From assembly GCF_020509005.1 (NCBI RefSeq), contig NC_063012.1, positions 372,001 to 436,000 of the forward strand: a stretch of 64,000 nt of DNA, in the 5' to 3' direction. Below are positions 52,009 to 63,640 of this stretch, piece by piece. The notes under the pieces were generated by a model. It worked only from the letters and a program-made list of their open reading frames with translations, made no database searches and was not told the origin of the DNA. The DNA comes from Fulvia fulva. Its lineage: Eukaryota > Ascomycota > Dothideomycetes > Mycosphaerellales > Mycosphaerellaceae. Each line of letters begins with the position of its first letter. Position 1 is the stretch's first letter. The position numbers and the translations under genes were made by a program.

Positions 52009-53847
52009 ATGGTCAAACTTCCAGAGTACCATACAGTTCACTTCTATCACGACAACGATAATGCCTGCGCGTTGACTGCCTTGGTCAATGGCGAAAGATA
52101 CCATGTCATTGCAGATCCGAAGCGCTTGAACCATCGGTCCAAGGCTGGCAAGAACATATCGAATCGCTATCGCAAGCTGCTAGCAAACCTGAAGGAAGCT
52201 GAGGCAGATGAAGGCGAAGCGGCGGATGGCACAGCACCATTGTTTGTGACGAAGGTTGAGAACGAGGAAAGTAGCTCGGACGACAGCAAAGATAGCGGCG
52301 TGGATGTCAGTCCAGCGACGGATGAGGACAACGACTCGCATGATGATGGACCTTCTGGAGTCCTGAAACGATGGATGCTATCACCTCTTAAGGACGTCTT
52401 TGGCAAATCTCCCAAAGCCGATCTCTATGAAGGTCGTTCTGTGCAAGATTGGTATCACTGCCCGACCCACTTCTACGAGCTTCATATCGAGGACGGCAAG
52501 CTACAGGCGGAGGAAGAGACATCGCCTCCTGCGTCTTTCACGAAACGGACGGAAGTTCTGATACCGTCAATGCCACTGCCAAAGTACATTCGTGAGCTTA
52601 AGATACCTGCGATCAAAGCTAGCGACGTCCTGGTCGTTCGCGAAAGCTCAGATCCACCGCCAATACATCCCGCGCTTGTTCGACACGAAGGGAACGACTA
52701 CTTCCTGAAGGTCGTTGACATCAATCAATATCAGCCCATGAAGCGGGAGATCAGCGTCATGAAACGCATCGAAGCCGAAGGTCTGCAGAACGAAATGAAG
52801 GTACCGCTCCTACGAGGCCTTGTCCACTTCACGACCAAGGGTTCGAACAGAAGTCCCCATGTCATGGGCTTCTTAATGGATGTCATAGAGAACCCTACAC
52901 CGCTCACACACATGCTTGACTCGGATGTTCCAGAAGAGAAGCGATCAAAGTGGGCAGAAGAGAGCGCAAGAATGGTAGATCTGCTGCACCAGCACGGCAT
53001 CATTTGGGGTGATGCCAAGGGTGATAATCTCATGGTTGATGCGAATGATGACCTCTGGATCATCGACTTCGGCGGAAGTTATACTGAAGGCTGGGTGGAC
53101 CCTGAGCTGAATGAGACCGAGGAGGGCGACGAGATGGGTGTGAGGAGAATAGTGAATGGGCTCACTGATCCAGAGAACAACACCATCGATCCAAGCGATG
53201 AAGCCGAAGACGAGCAGCAGGACGATGGAGGGGGCAAAGATGACGCTGGAGAGCAAGGTGAAGATGCAGCAGATGAAGGGGACCATCGGACCAAAAACAG
53301 CGGCGATACGAAGGCCAGGCCAAACCAAGGGCGGTCCAGTGATCCAATGCGGGACGAGAAAGACAATGACGACGACGAAGAGATGCTTGACGACGCCGAT
53401 GTAGAAGAGACAGCTGAGATTCGCCGCATGCGAGTAAAGAAGGTCGAATGCTGTGAAGACTGGGAGAACAGCTACGAAGAGTCACGGTCACGAGATCCAC
53501 TCCTCAAAACCGAGATCATGAAACTCGAACGCTTCGTTGACATGAAAGGCAAGTCGTGCTACGGCTGGGGAGAAGCATATGGCGATGAAGAACGGTCATC
53601 GACGCAATCGAAGAAGCGGTCGGCGGCTGAACAAGATCGACCTGCGAAGCAACGCAAAATTTCGGAAAATGACACTGCTCGTGGTAAGGATGAAAAAGGG
53701 TACTGCTATTGTGATGGACCTGATTCCGGACGAATGTTAGCTTGTGATGGTAAGGACTGTAAACAGCAGTGGTTTCACTTCGAATGCATTGGTATTGAGG
53801 AAGCGCCGGACAGCAAGAAATGGTATTGCAAAGAGTGCAGGAGTTGA
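52009..53847 (+). CDS. Kinase-like protein with C-terminal PHD finger (612 aa)
   Basis: Single exon. The N-terminal 210 residues are acidic and Ser-rich. The central domain is a reduced protein-kinase fold: YFLKVVDI (possible ATP-binding Lys), a Glu in KREISVMKRIE, HQHGIIWGDAKGDNLMVD at about 326-343 (catalytic Asp, Lys+2, Asn), and IIDFGGSYTEGW at 351 onward (DFG). After an Asp/Glu-rich linker comes a PHD finger (about 565-612): CYC..., LACDGKDCKQQWFHFECIGI and WYCKEC, giving the C4HC3 zinc pattern. PHD fingers commonly read histone H3K4 methylation. A kinase linked to a reader suggests a chromatin role, but this is inference. I chose ATG 52009 (MVKLPEYHTVHFYHD). Confidence 0.82.
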   Translation: MVKLPEYHTVHFYHDNDNACALTALVNGERYHVIADPKRLNHRSKAGKNISNRYRKLLANLKEAEADEGEAADGTAPLFVTKVENEESSSDDSKDSGVDVSPATDEDNDSHDDGPSGVLKRWMLSPLKDVFGKSPKADLYEGRSVQDWYHCPTHFYELHIEDGKLQAEEETSPPASFTKRTEVLIPSMPLPKYIRELKIPAIKASDVLVVRESSDPPPIHPALVRHEGNDYFLKVVDINQYQPMKREISVMKRIEAEGLQNEMKVPLLRGLVHFTTKGSNRSPHVMGFLMDVIENPTPLTHMLDSDVPEEKRSKWAEESARMVDLLHQHGIIWGDAKGDNLMVDANDDLWIIDFGGSYTEGWVDPELNETEEGDEMGVRRIVNGLTDPENNTIDPSDEAEDEQQDDGGGKDDAGEQGEDAADEGDHRTKNSGDTKARPNQGRSSDPMRDEKDNDDDEEMLDDADVEETAEIRRMRVKKVECCEDWENSYEESRSRDPLLKTEIMKLERFVDMKGKSCYGWGEAYGDEERSSTQSKKRSAAEQDRPAKQRKISENDTARGKDEKGYCYCDGPDSGRMLACDGKDCKQQWFHFECIGIEEAPDSKKWYCKECRS

Positions 53848-55404
53848 GGCGGTGATGTGGCGGGGAGATACCACGTTGTACGATAGTCTTGATTGTGGTA
53901 AGGTTTAGACGATTTAGTCGGACCAAAAGGCACTATTTCATCGCCAGCCGTCACTCCGACCGCAAGCAACGAACAACTTCACCCCAACCATTGTCGAGAA
54001 TGTCCCGGGTCTCTGACTTCTCGGCAATCACCTATCTCGTTGTCACAATGGCAGCCGTAGCAGCGTTGGGTTCGAATCATCGGCATACGACTCATGATAC
54101 TGCTTCAACGCTGGCAAACCCAGAAGTCTACTGTATGCTTCACCCTTCAGCGACCGATCGTAGGAACGACATGGACTATTTGCACTTGGCTTTGAGCTTG
54201 TTCAGGATGTCCTTCTCGGCCGGCTCTTCAATCATCCCTCAATCCTCCAGTATTCTGCACGTCGGTAGTTTACGTGACGGTCCCAGGCGGGCGTAACTAT
54301 GGCACCAGGTCGACTCGACAGCACTGGCTCGGCTTTGCAATACGCACGTATGATCGGGAGCCTTAGCCGGAGAGAACAATGTTGATCGTGGACTGCATCT
54401 CCAAGACATGGGTATTGTGGTCCCTAGCATTGCGGTACACCGTCTCCTTTCACTAGTCATGCGAATGAGAGTTCATCCATCATGAGAGTTTGATTTTGAG
54501 ACGACGTGTTATGCTCAGGATCGACCTGGATCGAAACTTCACCAGAACCACTATGCCATCTATCTACAGAACGTCTGTGTCCGCGGAGCTCGTGGATGCA
54601 CTGGACGTACCTCCAGGGATGGCCAGTGACAGATGTTCCTCTCTCGCAGTATGAGCTGGACATGTATCATAGCTGGCACGGAGAGCTTGCGTTCTGCTGT
54701 CTGGTGGGTACATATACTGGGCCTTGAGCATGATATCAAATGTGGCACGTTCTACCTCTGGCCGGCCTTCCTTTCCCTGGCTGAACGGGTTAAGTTGGGC
54801 TTCGCCTTCGCCGGCTTGGATTTCTGATGCACAGGGGCGGATGGCGCCCTGCGACTGTCAAGGCGCCATGTCCGGATCTGCACGGACGGCTGTCGCACTG
54901 GCATTGCACAGCAGGCTGGCGATAGCTACCCTGCAGCACCAAGATACAAAGAAAACGCCAATATGAGTCAAGCTTCGCAGAGGGTAGAAGTTAGTACGGG
55001 TACGACCACTGAGGTACACAACAGCTGTTGCTACAAAGGCTGGGCGGAGATTTCAAAATGTTCTTTGACACCTTCACGCCGTTGAAGCGGTCGTGCTTTT
55101 GCCACAGCCGCCTGGCGACACTGTGCCTTGCGCTTGCCCAATCCGGATACCGTGCAATGCAAAAATCTAGGACTCTCCGCATTGTAACGATCGACGTCGC
55201 TGTCTCCAGTCTTCTCCGCACACTGGCACAGAGGCTGGAGTGTGATATGTCCGGAATTGCTCGGACGCCAAAAATGGGCATTCTGTACAACCATACGAGG
55301 AGATCGCGATGACCTTCTTGCACAATCTATATATTGACCTCATCACCAAGCTTGGTTGTCCGGCCTGGATCTTCACCATTCCTCAACTTGCGCATTGCCT
55401 CTAA
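53848..55404. other. Intergenic region without recognised genes
   Basis: About 1.55 kb of normal base composition with many short open frames, none of which I can support as a gene. It lies next to the mobile-element block. Confidence 0.4.
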
Positions 55405-55590
55405 AATGTTGTTCCGATCACTCCTCACGACCTCGCTACTAGCTGTCACAGCATCAACCGCCCCTGCAGGAGAGTGCACCGCAGATTTCCGAAGGAAAGG
55501 CTTGCGGTACCTCATCCAAGCCTTCATCCACGGCGTCGACGACGCAAGCTTCAAGCAGACTCCTCCTGCTGATAACGTCACATCCATCAT
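55405..55590 (+). pseudogene. 5' fragment of a secreted protein gene, cut off near the transposon block
   Basis: ATG 55405 starts a good signal peptide (MLFRSLLTTSLLAVTASTAPA) followed by GECTADFRRKGLRYLIQAFIHG. The frame ends near 55594 at a GTGAGT that would be a natural intron donor. Within about 70 bases the composition changes to the mutated repeat block, and no continuing exon is found. The Cys-x..L...A pattern recalls secreted fungal proteins of the DUF8021 type; uncertain. Confidence 0.5.
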
Positions 55591-55659
55591 GTGAGTCCGG
55601 TAACTCCCCAGTCTACTATTGCTCTACGCAATATTGCGCGCCATGCTGATTCACTTCGA

Positions 55660-57448
55660 AAAGTTTATAAAATAGTGTAGTTACTAGAACGTAGGCGTAC
55701 TCGCTAGACTAACGCTAAATTCCAGTAGAACTTCACTTTAATCCGACGGCGACAGCGATACCGAGGTCTGCAAGCATCGTATACGAAAGAAACATATATC
55801 TTCGTATAGCCCGGATTAGGGAGTGTATTCTGTTAGAGTATCGTCTATTAGGGGCAATAAGACGATACGAGTAGGTTAATAAGACAATACGAGCAGGTTA
55901 ATGACATAATAAGAGCAGGTTAATAAGACGATACGCGGCCAAGAGAGTTTATTCGAGTAGAGTAGAGACAGACAGATATACCCTAAAGCTAATCACAATC
56001 CTTACCTTAGTAGCGGTACTAGGCATACCGATTTATAGCGTCGACGCGAACGCCGATAGTAGAACGACTAGCTATAGAGTAACGCTAGTACCTATTACTC
56101 GTGTCACCCTCGGCGACACGGCTAATATAGCGACGGTATAGTGTTAGGTGAGCTTTACGAAGCTTAGGGCGCTCTATAATATTACCGACGTACGTAGCTT
56201 TACGAAGCTCGCTAGTAGCGTTCTTATTAAGATAAGTATTTAGCTCGTAAGCTACCTACTTTATAGTAGACTACGACTACTACTTACTAGCGACTAAAGG
56301 TCGCCTACGAGTAACTTTCGTCGTACCCGTAGGACGACCTCTCTTCTTCTTAGGAGTAGGTAGCGGTACGCTAAGACATATTAGCTTCGAGGTCGTAAAG
56401 GGTTAAGAGAACGATAAGCTTACTTATCGTATTTAAGGCTAAGGAGTAAGACTTACGTAGAGGAGGGACTAGCCGTATCGTCTTCGTTATCGTCGTCGTC
56501 GTTAGTACTAGTAATATATTAGATCGTTACTCGATACTAAATATAAAGTGTCTTAATTAAAGCCGAGAACATGATTTAATATAACGTACTTTACTACCTA
56601 GCGGCCTATACTACCGAGCGGGCCACTTTTACTAAGAACTATACTACTTCTACTTTAATTACGACGGTATCTTAACACGACGACATCCTATAGAATCGTT
56701 ACTAGGAGGACAATTCCTCTTTAGATTCTTCGCTATCTAGTAAGTCTACTTAATAGGTACGTACGTTATATACCGACTCGCTATATTACTTATAGCGTCG
56801 TAGCCTTAGTACTAGCTAAACACTATCTAGCGTGTTATAAGTAGGTATAAGTACGTAGTCGGGTAAGGTATAAGTCGAATAGATATTCTATCTAAGGGAG
56901 GCGCGGAGGGCGCGAGAGTTATATACGGGCGCTAAGCCGCTAGTCGGATTAGTTAGCAGGCGCGAGGTCTAGGTACGTACCCGCGGATTTAAGTAAATAT
57001 ATGCCGGTACGGTAATACTACCCCCCCTCTTAGAGTACGCTCTAGAGTACTCTCCTCTCCTCTTATATCTGTCGTATCTATTACATCTCTTATTACCTTC
57101 GTAAACACCTTATTATCTATTAGACTATACGTATCGCTCTCTTTCTTATAAGCCCGGAGGCCTCGTTCTACCGGTATTAGAGCTATCGCTACTTATACTA
57201 GTTAGCGCGCTATACGTATACCTATAGTATTCTTATTCGGTATCTAGTCTATAGATAGTTAAGAACTAGGTAGCTTAGTCGCTCTCGGGTAGTTATAGTA
57301 AAAGTCGGCTACGGAGGCGGCGGTAGTCTCGATAACCTAGTCCGTAGCTTTATAGGATAGCTTATTATATCTAATATATTTTACTAAGTATTCCTAATAT
57401 AGCTACTTACCTCCTACCGGTATTAGTCCTCGCGGCCATCTCTTCTTA
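55660..57448 (-). mobile_element. Ty3/gypsy chromovirus, 3' part (chromodomain side), RIP-mutated
   Basis: Part of one minus-strand element split by the copia insertion (other part 63005-63640). On the minus strand 57250-57448 translates with stops to a chromodomain-like sequence (YLVKYIRYNKLSYKATD... then ADFYYNYPRATKLP), as in gypsy chromoviruses that target heterochromatin. A G-rich polypurine run (minus strand, near 57021-57027) could be the tract before the 3' LTR. The sequence is TA-rich and poor in CA/TG. The left border is approximate; an LTR could not be delimited. It contains a 22-bp tandem repeat (55855-55934). Confidence 0.6.
55855..55934. repeat. 22-bp tandem repeat
   Basis: About 3.6 imperfect units built on GAGCAGGTTAATAAGACGATAC, differing mostly by transitions. 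Confidence 0.8.
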
Positions 57449-57453
57449 TAGTC

Positions 57454-57687
57454 TATTAAGAATATATAGGCCGTAGGACAAGTACATAGGTATAGGTGTG
57501 TTATATAACTAGATCACGTGACTAGGGTTTACTAGCCTATAGGCTAGTAAACATCCGGATATCTAGTATCTACCTATACTAATACTAGCGATACTATATA
57601 TAGATACACGCTATCCTATTAGGTCCTTCTTCGTCTTTTGTGTGATCCGCCGTCTTCTACTACTACGTAACTCGTACCTATTTAATA
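57454..57687 (+). repeat. Left LTR of the copia element
   Basis: Starts TATTAAGAATATA (TGTTAAGAACATA in the right LTR) and ends TATTTAATA. Contains a 26-bp perfect palindrome at 57527-57552. The next bases (GGTTATAAGCCCG) are a candidate primer-binding site. Confidence 0.9.
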
Positions 57688-60600
57688 GGTTATAAGCCCG
57701 GGTTAGTAACTCGGTGTTTTACCCTCGACAAAGTCGTATTAGAGTTATTCCTCTTTAGAACAAAAGGAAGGTAGACTAGAGGCCGTACCTGCCTTATATA
57801 GGAAGCTATAGCCGTGCTATAGGTATATATAAGACGTAAAAGAGCCTAGTAAGGCACTGTTAGACTCCGAGTTAGGGAGCCTATACTAATACCTTAGATA
57901 AGTAGGCGAGCTTACTAAGAAGAGTCGCTCTCCGGACATCGCGTTCGTATCGACTAACTGTTTATTCTAAGAGAGCCGTAGTGTCTTAGAACCCCCCTCT
58001 ACTAAGAGAGTTACGCTATAGTGTCTTAGTACTAATACGATCCTTACCGACCGACTTTCCTCCTCTTCCCGGCGGATAGCCATCCTCTCCGCTATTAACC
58101 TCGCGTTCGGCTTATCCCATTTCGATCTAATCGCGTACGACCGAATATATCCTTTTACCTAAGGGTAGCCAACCTGTCCCTTAACTTATAAAAGATAGAG
58201 AACGAGACTAGGTTTATAAGAAAGAGAGTAGCACCTGTTCTAATAAGAGAGAACCACGAAACATAGTTCAAGCTAATAAGAATACACCTAGTATTAAAGC
58301 AGGTTGACTAGGTCCTCGAAGACATTATTACGGACATTCCCGCTACAACCCTATCTATAGCGACACCCTCTATATTATCGGAGTTATGCCTTCCTTTAGA
58401 TTAAGCAATAAGGAAGGCATCGTATAGACGGCACAATATAACGGCCCTATATAAGATATATATCTGTCTGTTGATAGATAACTAAGAGATAATATACGAG
58501 ATCCGGTATATAAAGGAGTTATAGGAATAGGCTAAAGCTAAATATAAGAGAAGACTTCTCGCTACTAGAAGAAGTTTGCTTAAGCAATACACTAATTTCG
58601 TAATAATAGAGGACTAGTCAATAGATAACGCCTAGTAGGAGCTTAGCTCAATTGTAAGGAGGGCTGTCTTAATCTCGCCTTAGTTCTAAGACATCAAGAC
58701 TAAGGACAGAAAGATCTAGCAACTCTTAGTAGCTCTACTAGACTTATTTGGCTCAATTCGCGATACAATTGATGCCTAGGTGAATCTCTTACTATAAGAC
58801 ATTCTTACAATTCTTAGGGAGAAGCAAGAATCAATGATTTATTAAGGGATAGCTATGTTTACTAAGAAGGGTTTCTAGGGCAAGCTTACGTGCTATCTCT
58901 ATAATAGTGACCATTTTATAAGTAAGTGCCTACACCTTTCTATAGCTGAGTAGGCTATTAGGAACAAGGACAAACTAGCTAGGGTTACCTACCCTACTAA
59001 GAGACAACCGTTACTACCTCGTAGGAGGTCATTATTACTAAACCTTCGTAATGTCCTTAAGGTAATAACGGACCTTATAAAGCAGATAAAGGAGAGCCGT
59101 AAGCTAAAGGCCTCCTCTAGTAAGAAGCCTATAAGGGCCAATACGACCTAGAAAGACGCATTAGACTCTAAGATACTATTAGAAGATAATGATGTTAATA
59201 AGGTTGCCTATTCTACTATAGATGCTAAAGTTAAGTACCTCTCGTCCGAGTAGTTGCTTAACTTTTATATATTATTATATATAACTGACTAAGATTCGCT
59301 ATTTAGGATACTAAAGCCTCTTTAAAAGAGGAAGTAGATCAAGGTTAGGGGTAGCTATCTACAAGCTATATATATAGGAAGTGTAGTAATAGGTAGTCCT
59401 TCTAGAAAGTAAATTGTCTTAGAAAATGTCCTATTTGTTCCTAGCCTTAGAGTTAGTCTTGTTTTGTAGAATTAGTTTAGCTAACAGTTTACTATCTAAC
59501 TACCTAGTTTCACCCTAAAATCCTTATCTAGTAAACCCGTGGTCTAGACTAAACTTCGAGGAGGAGTATCGTTTATCTACTCGATCTCGGAAATTCTTAA
59601 GCTATAGTATACTAGTATACTCTCTTAAGAACGTGACGGCACCGCTATAGCTAATACTAAGTCCGAAGATCAGTAGGAGCTATAGTATAGAAGATGTGTA
59701 TACCTTAGTAAGGGACTACTAAGAAACCTTTATAGAGTCACTAATAAGAAAGATCCTATCCCTATTCCTTCTAAATACCTAAGTTATAAGGTATACTCCC
59801 TTGCTAATATAAGGAAGTTTAAGGGACCTACTATAGAGAGAAAAGGAGAAAGGCTAGCCTTTGTCTCTATTAACATCTATAGGCCTTTTTAGGGCGTAGT
59901 CTCTAGGCTAGGATATAAATATTAGCTTAAGATTATAGACAACTTCTCTAGGAAGAAGTAGGTAATCCCTTTAAAGACTAGGAGCGACGCTCCTATAGCC
60001 CTAAGGGATTAGAAGGTCTAGGCAGAACGGTAGTTAAGGTGCTTTCTATCTACGATCCGTAGTAATAGTATAAAGGAAATTCTCGCCTTACTAAAAGAGT
60101 AGGAGAAGGAGTTTAGTACTTAGATAGACACAACTAATGCCTATAACTCCCTTTAAAATAGACCTATAGAAAGGTCAATTTAAGCCTCTAAGAACATAGT
60201 CCGGGCTATACTTAAAGACTCTAGTATACTAGTTAAGTTCTAGCTAGAAGCTTTATAAGCATAGACTATAATTAGAAACAGACTGCCTAATAGTCCGATT
60301 ATTAATAGTATTGCTCTTTTACTAGAAGAAGCCTTTACTAGCTAAGTACCGTTAGTCGACTATTTCCGCGTCTAGGGATATAAAGCTATAGTCTATATAG
60401 ACCTAAGAGCCTAACCTTAAGGCTTAAGAAGAGACAAGTTAATGAACCGAGGAAAAGAAGCCGTGTTTATAGGCTACTTAGAAAACACTATAAAACAATA
60501 GCTGTTCTAGGATCCCGATATAAAAGCTATAAAAGCGTATAGTCACGTCGACTAGTTTAAGAATAAGAAGGGGGGAGATATAGATCTTAGTATCACCTTT

Positions 60601-62765
60601 ACTAACTAGCCGAGTCGAGTACTATAGCGCAATCCTGTTAGGAGGAAGCCCTTTAGGGCGAAATTTTTCGATAGGGGATTATTAGAGATACCGTTACGAA
60701 GGCTAGGAGAAAATATTAAGGCGGTTTTAATACTATCGAAGGCCGATAACGGTAGATCTATGCAGAACCTACCCAAGTCATTAATACTATAGTAACCGCT
60801 GTTTATATAACTTCCCCCTCCCCTAAAGGACATTAGGGAATACTAGAAGTTTAGAGACTAGGGTACTCTAATAAAAGAAAAAGAAGATGTCGTTCAGTTC
60901 GACCTATCCGAACACCTAGCGCTACCTTAGGTTGTAGGCAATAAGAGGTTAAGGGGGGACGGAGATAATAACTCTAAAGAGTATAAGGCTAAACACTATA
61001 AGGCTCTTATCGCCTAGATGTTCTATCTAGACCCTATAATAAGCTAGGTAGAGGAGATTCTAAACGACGTAGAAGAATATACATTTGCTACTATTAGGTA
61101 GGCTATAGCCTATTAGTAGGAAGTACTAATCCTAAAGTCCTATAAGGTAGCCGTAGGAGACCCCGAATAGGGATATATATAGAGAGAGGCAATCGAGAAC
61201 GAACTTATTACCTTAGTAAGGAATAACACCTAGGAAGTAGTTGTACCGCTAAAGGGTACGAATCTAATTACTTCTAGGTAGGTCTTTAATATGAAAAGAA
61301 TGATTAGTAGAGCTATTAAGAAGTTCAAGGCAAGACTAGTTATAAGAGGGATTTTATAGAAATATAGGGTTGACTTCAAAGAGACCTTTATACCTACTAT
61401 AAGACATAATACTCTCCGAGTATTTATAGTAGTAGTGTATAAGAGAGATCTCGAGATGCACCTAGTAGATGTAAATAATGCTTTTACCTAAAATAGCCTT
61501 CTTAAAGACATCTATATAATCCTACCCCTAGGAGTTGAAGCACCTCTAAACATAGTGTTCAAGGTCCTACGAAGCCTTTATAGGCTTAAGTAAGCAGCTA
61601 GAGACTAGAACAAGCTCTGTATTACGAAGCTAGAGAATATTGGATTTACCTAGTCCTAGGTAGATCTATACCTACTTATCTATACGGATAGAGACCTTAT
61701 AGTCCTTACCTATATAGATGACATACCTATTATAGCTCCGAAGCTATTAGATGTTCAGTGGTTTAAGGCTAAGTTTAGAAAAGTGTTTAAGATTAAAGAT
61801 CTTAGTAAACCTACGAAGATCCTTAGAATAAGGATTATAAGAGATAGGTCCTAAGGCACTTTAAAGCTTAATTAAGAACACTATATCTACGCTAACTTAG
61901 CCAAGATGAACATAGCTACAGAGAAGGCTACGCTAACCTACTTACCTATAGAGAGCTATAAGCATTTAGTACCTACGGCTCCTATAGATAAGAGGTACAA
62001 TAAACAGGATTACTAGAGCTATAATAGTACCTAGATATAGCTAATGATAATGATAATGATAAGGCCAGACTTAGCATTCCCCCTTAGAAGAATTAGCTTA
62101 TATATTACTGATCCCTCGTAGTAGTATATAAAGGCTCTAAAGAAGCTCTCTAGATACCTACGGTCGTACCTAGACCTAGGTCTTATATATAGAAAGGGAG
62201 GGGGCAATCTCTAGGGATACTCGGACTCTAACTACGCTATAGACAAAGTGGATAGAGTCTCAATTCTAGGATACGTGTAGTTCCTTTATAGATCACCTAT
62301 GTCCTAGATAAGTAGGAAGTAGAAGTCTATTATAACATTAACAATAGAAACTAAGTTTATAGCTATAAACGTAGCCGTAAAGTAGTTACAATTTCTTGCT
62401 ACTGTCCTTAGGGAAATGGGGTGCCTAGAACTAGTGGGAAAGAGCTCTTTCTAGCCGAGTATAAGGGTAAGTAAGGGCACTGTTAACGAGCTAAGGCTAG
62501 TTAAGCTTATAGGTAATAACTAAGCCGCTTTAATACTTATTAAAGATGCCTATATATATAAAAGGTTAAAGTATATTGATGTTGTATATAACTATATCAG
62601 ACATCTCTAGTGGTAGAAGAAGATTATAGTAGACTACTACTATATAAAGGACATAGCTACTAATAGGTTAATAGAGCCCCTTAATAGCTAGTAGTTCCAA
62701 AACTTTATAAGGTAGCTCTAGCTTACGTAAAGGGATTATAGGAGACTATGTGGCCTAAGTAGGAG

Positions 62766-62999
62766 TGTTAAGAACATACAGGCCGTAGGACAAGTATATA
62801 GGTATAGGTGTGTTATATAACTAGATTACGTGACTAGGGTTTACTAGCCTATAGGCTAGTAAACATCCGGACACCTAGAATCTACCTATACTAATACTAG
62901 CGATACTATATATAGATATACGCTATCCTATTAGGTCCTTCTTCGTCTTTCGTGTAATCCGCCGTCTTCTCCTACTACGTAACTCGTACCTATTTAATA
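62766..62999 (+). repeat. Right LTR of the copia element
   Basis: Starts TGTTAAGAACATACAGG, ends TATTTAATA, preceded by a purine-rich AAGTAGGAG (candidate PPT). The palindrome recurs at 62839-62864. It retains more C/G than the left LTR at the differing sites. Confidence 0.9.
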
Positions 63000-63004
63000 T
63001 AGTC

Positions 63005-63640
63005 TAGAATTTGCTTAACTTCCTATTAATCGGGTTCGGTAGGATCGGCTTCGTATTATTCGTCGTCGACAATTCGGATCGGTAGTAGTACGGGTTATGT
63101 CTGTCCTATAACCGGCGGATAAACTAGTATAAGAAGGTATAAGTAGAAGCGATTATCGATATTTAAAGTAGGTAGGAGCTCTACTTTATTAGTATTACCC
63201 GGTAGTACCTCCGTAATTACGTACGGTCTAGACTACTTTACGTCTATCTTACGAGAAGGTCTCTCTATCGTCTAGTTCTTAGTACTTACCTATACTTCGT
63301 CGCCTTCGGCGTACCGTAGTATAGGTATACGCGTCTAGTTTACGTACTTAGCTTAGACTACTTATATTAAGGCTATCTACTATCGTAAGTGTTAGTATAT
63401 CTCTTATATCTTAGCCGTAAACTTGTCCGCGGACTAGGCGTCTAGTCGCTATTTATATAGTATTAGTAGTATAGGTAAGTCTAAGTCGAACTTAGAGAAC
63501 CTTAGATTACGCCTAGTATTAGTATAGAACGGCGAGACGCCTATTATTACGGACACTATATTATTTACTAGGTCGACGACGAGAATCACCTGTACGTGGT
63601 GTCGGCTACGAACCTCTCGTCTAGCTACGAGAGAGCCAAG
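63005..63640 (-). mobile_element. Ty3/gypsy chromovirus, integrase C-terminal part, RIP-mutated
   Basis: On the minus strand 63640-63180 translates, with stops, as gypsy integrase end: NNIVSVIIGVSPFYTNT, DKFTAKI.EIY.HLR, then GDEV.VSTKN...ERPSRKIDVK (GPY/F-type region). It continues across the copia insertion into the chromodomain part at 57448. It ends abruptly near 63640, where the composition changes. Confidence 0.7.

Larger units (their letters stand above)
57454..62999 (+). mobile_element. Complete Ty1/copia LTR retrotransposon, RIP-inactivated
   Basis: 5546 bp, bounded by a 5-bp target-site duplication TAGTC (57449-57453 and 63000-63004). The two LTRs are 234 bp each. The plus strand reads, with many TAG/TAA stops where Gln or Trp is expected, a gag zinc knuckle near 58887-58930 (C.....HFISKC), integrase core near 59850-60410 (DNFSRKK, TNAYNS, PIERSI) and reverse transcriptase/RNase H at 61330-62680 (KARLVIRG, MHLVDVNNAF, YIDDIPII, RPDLAFPL). 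The order gag-INT-RT-RH is the copia order. LTR differences are nearly all C/T or G/A transitions. All frames are closed, so it is immobile. Confidence 0.92.

Noticed and set aside
60606..60833. Intact 75-codon frame inside the copia element
   Set aside because: Chance survival within RIP-mutated pol sequence on the opposite strand.
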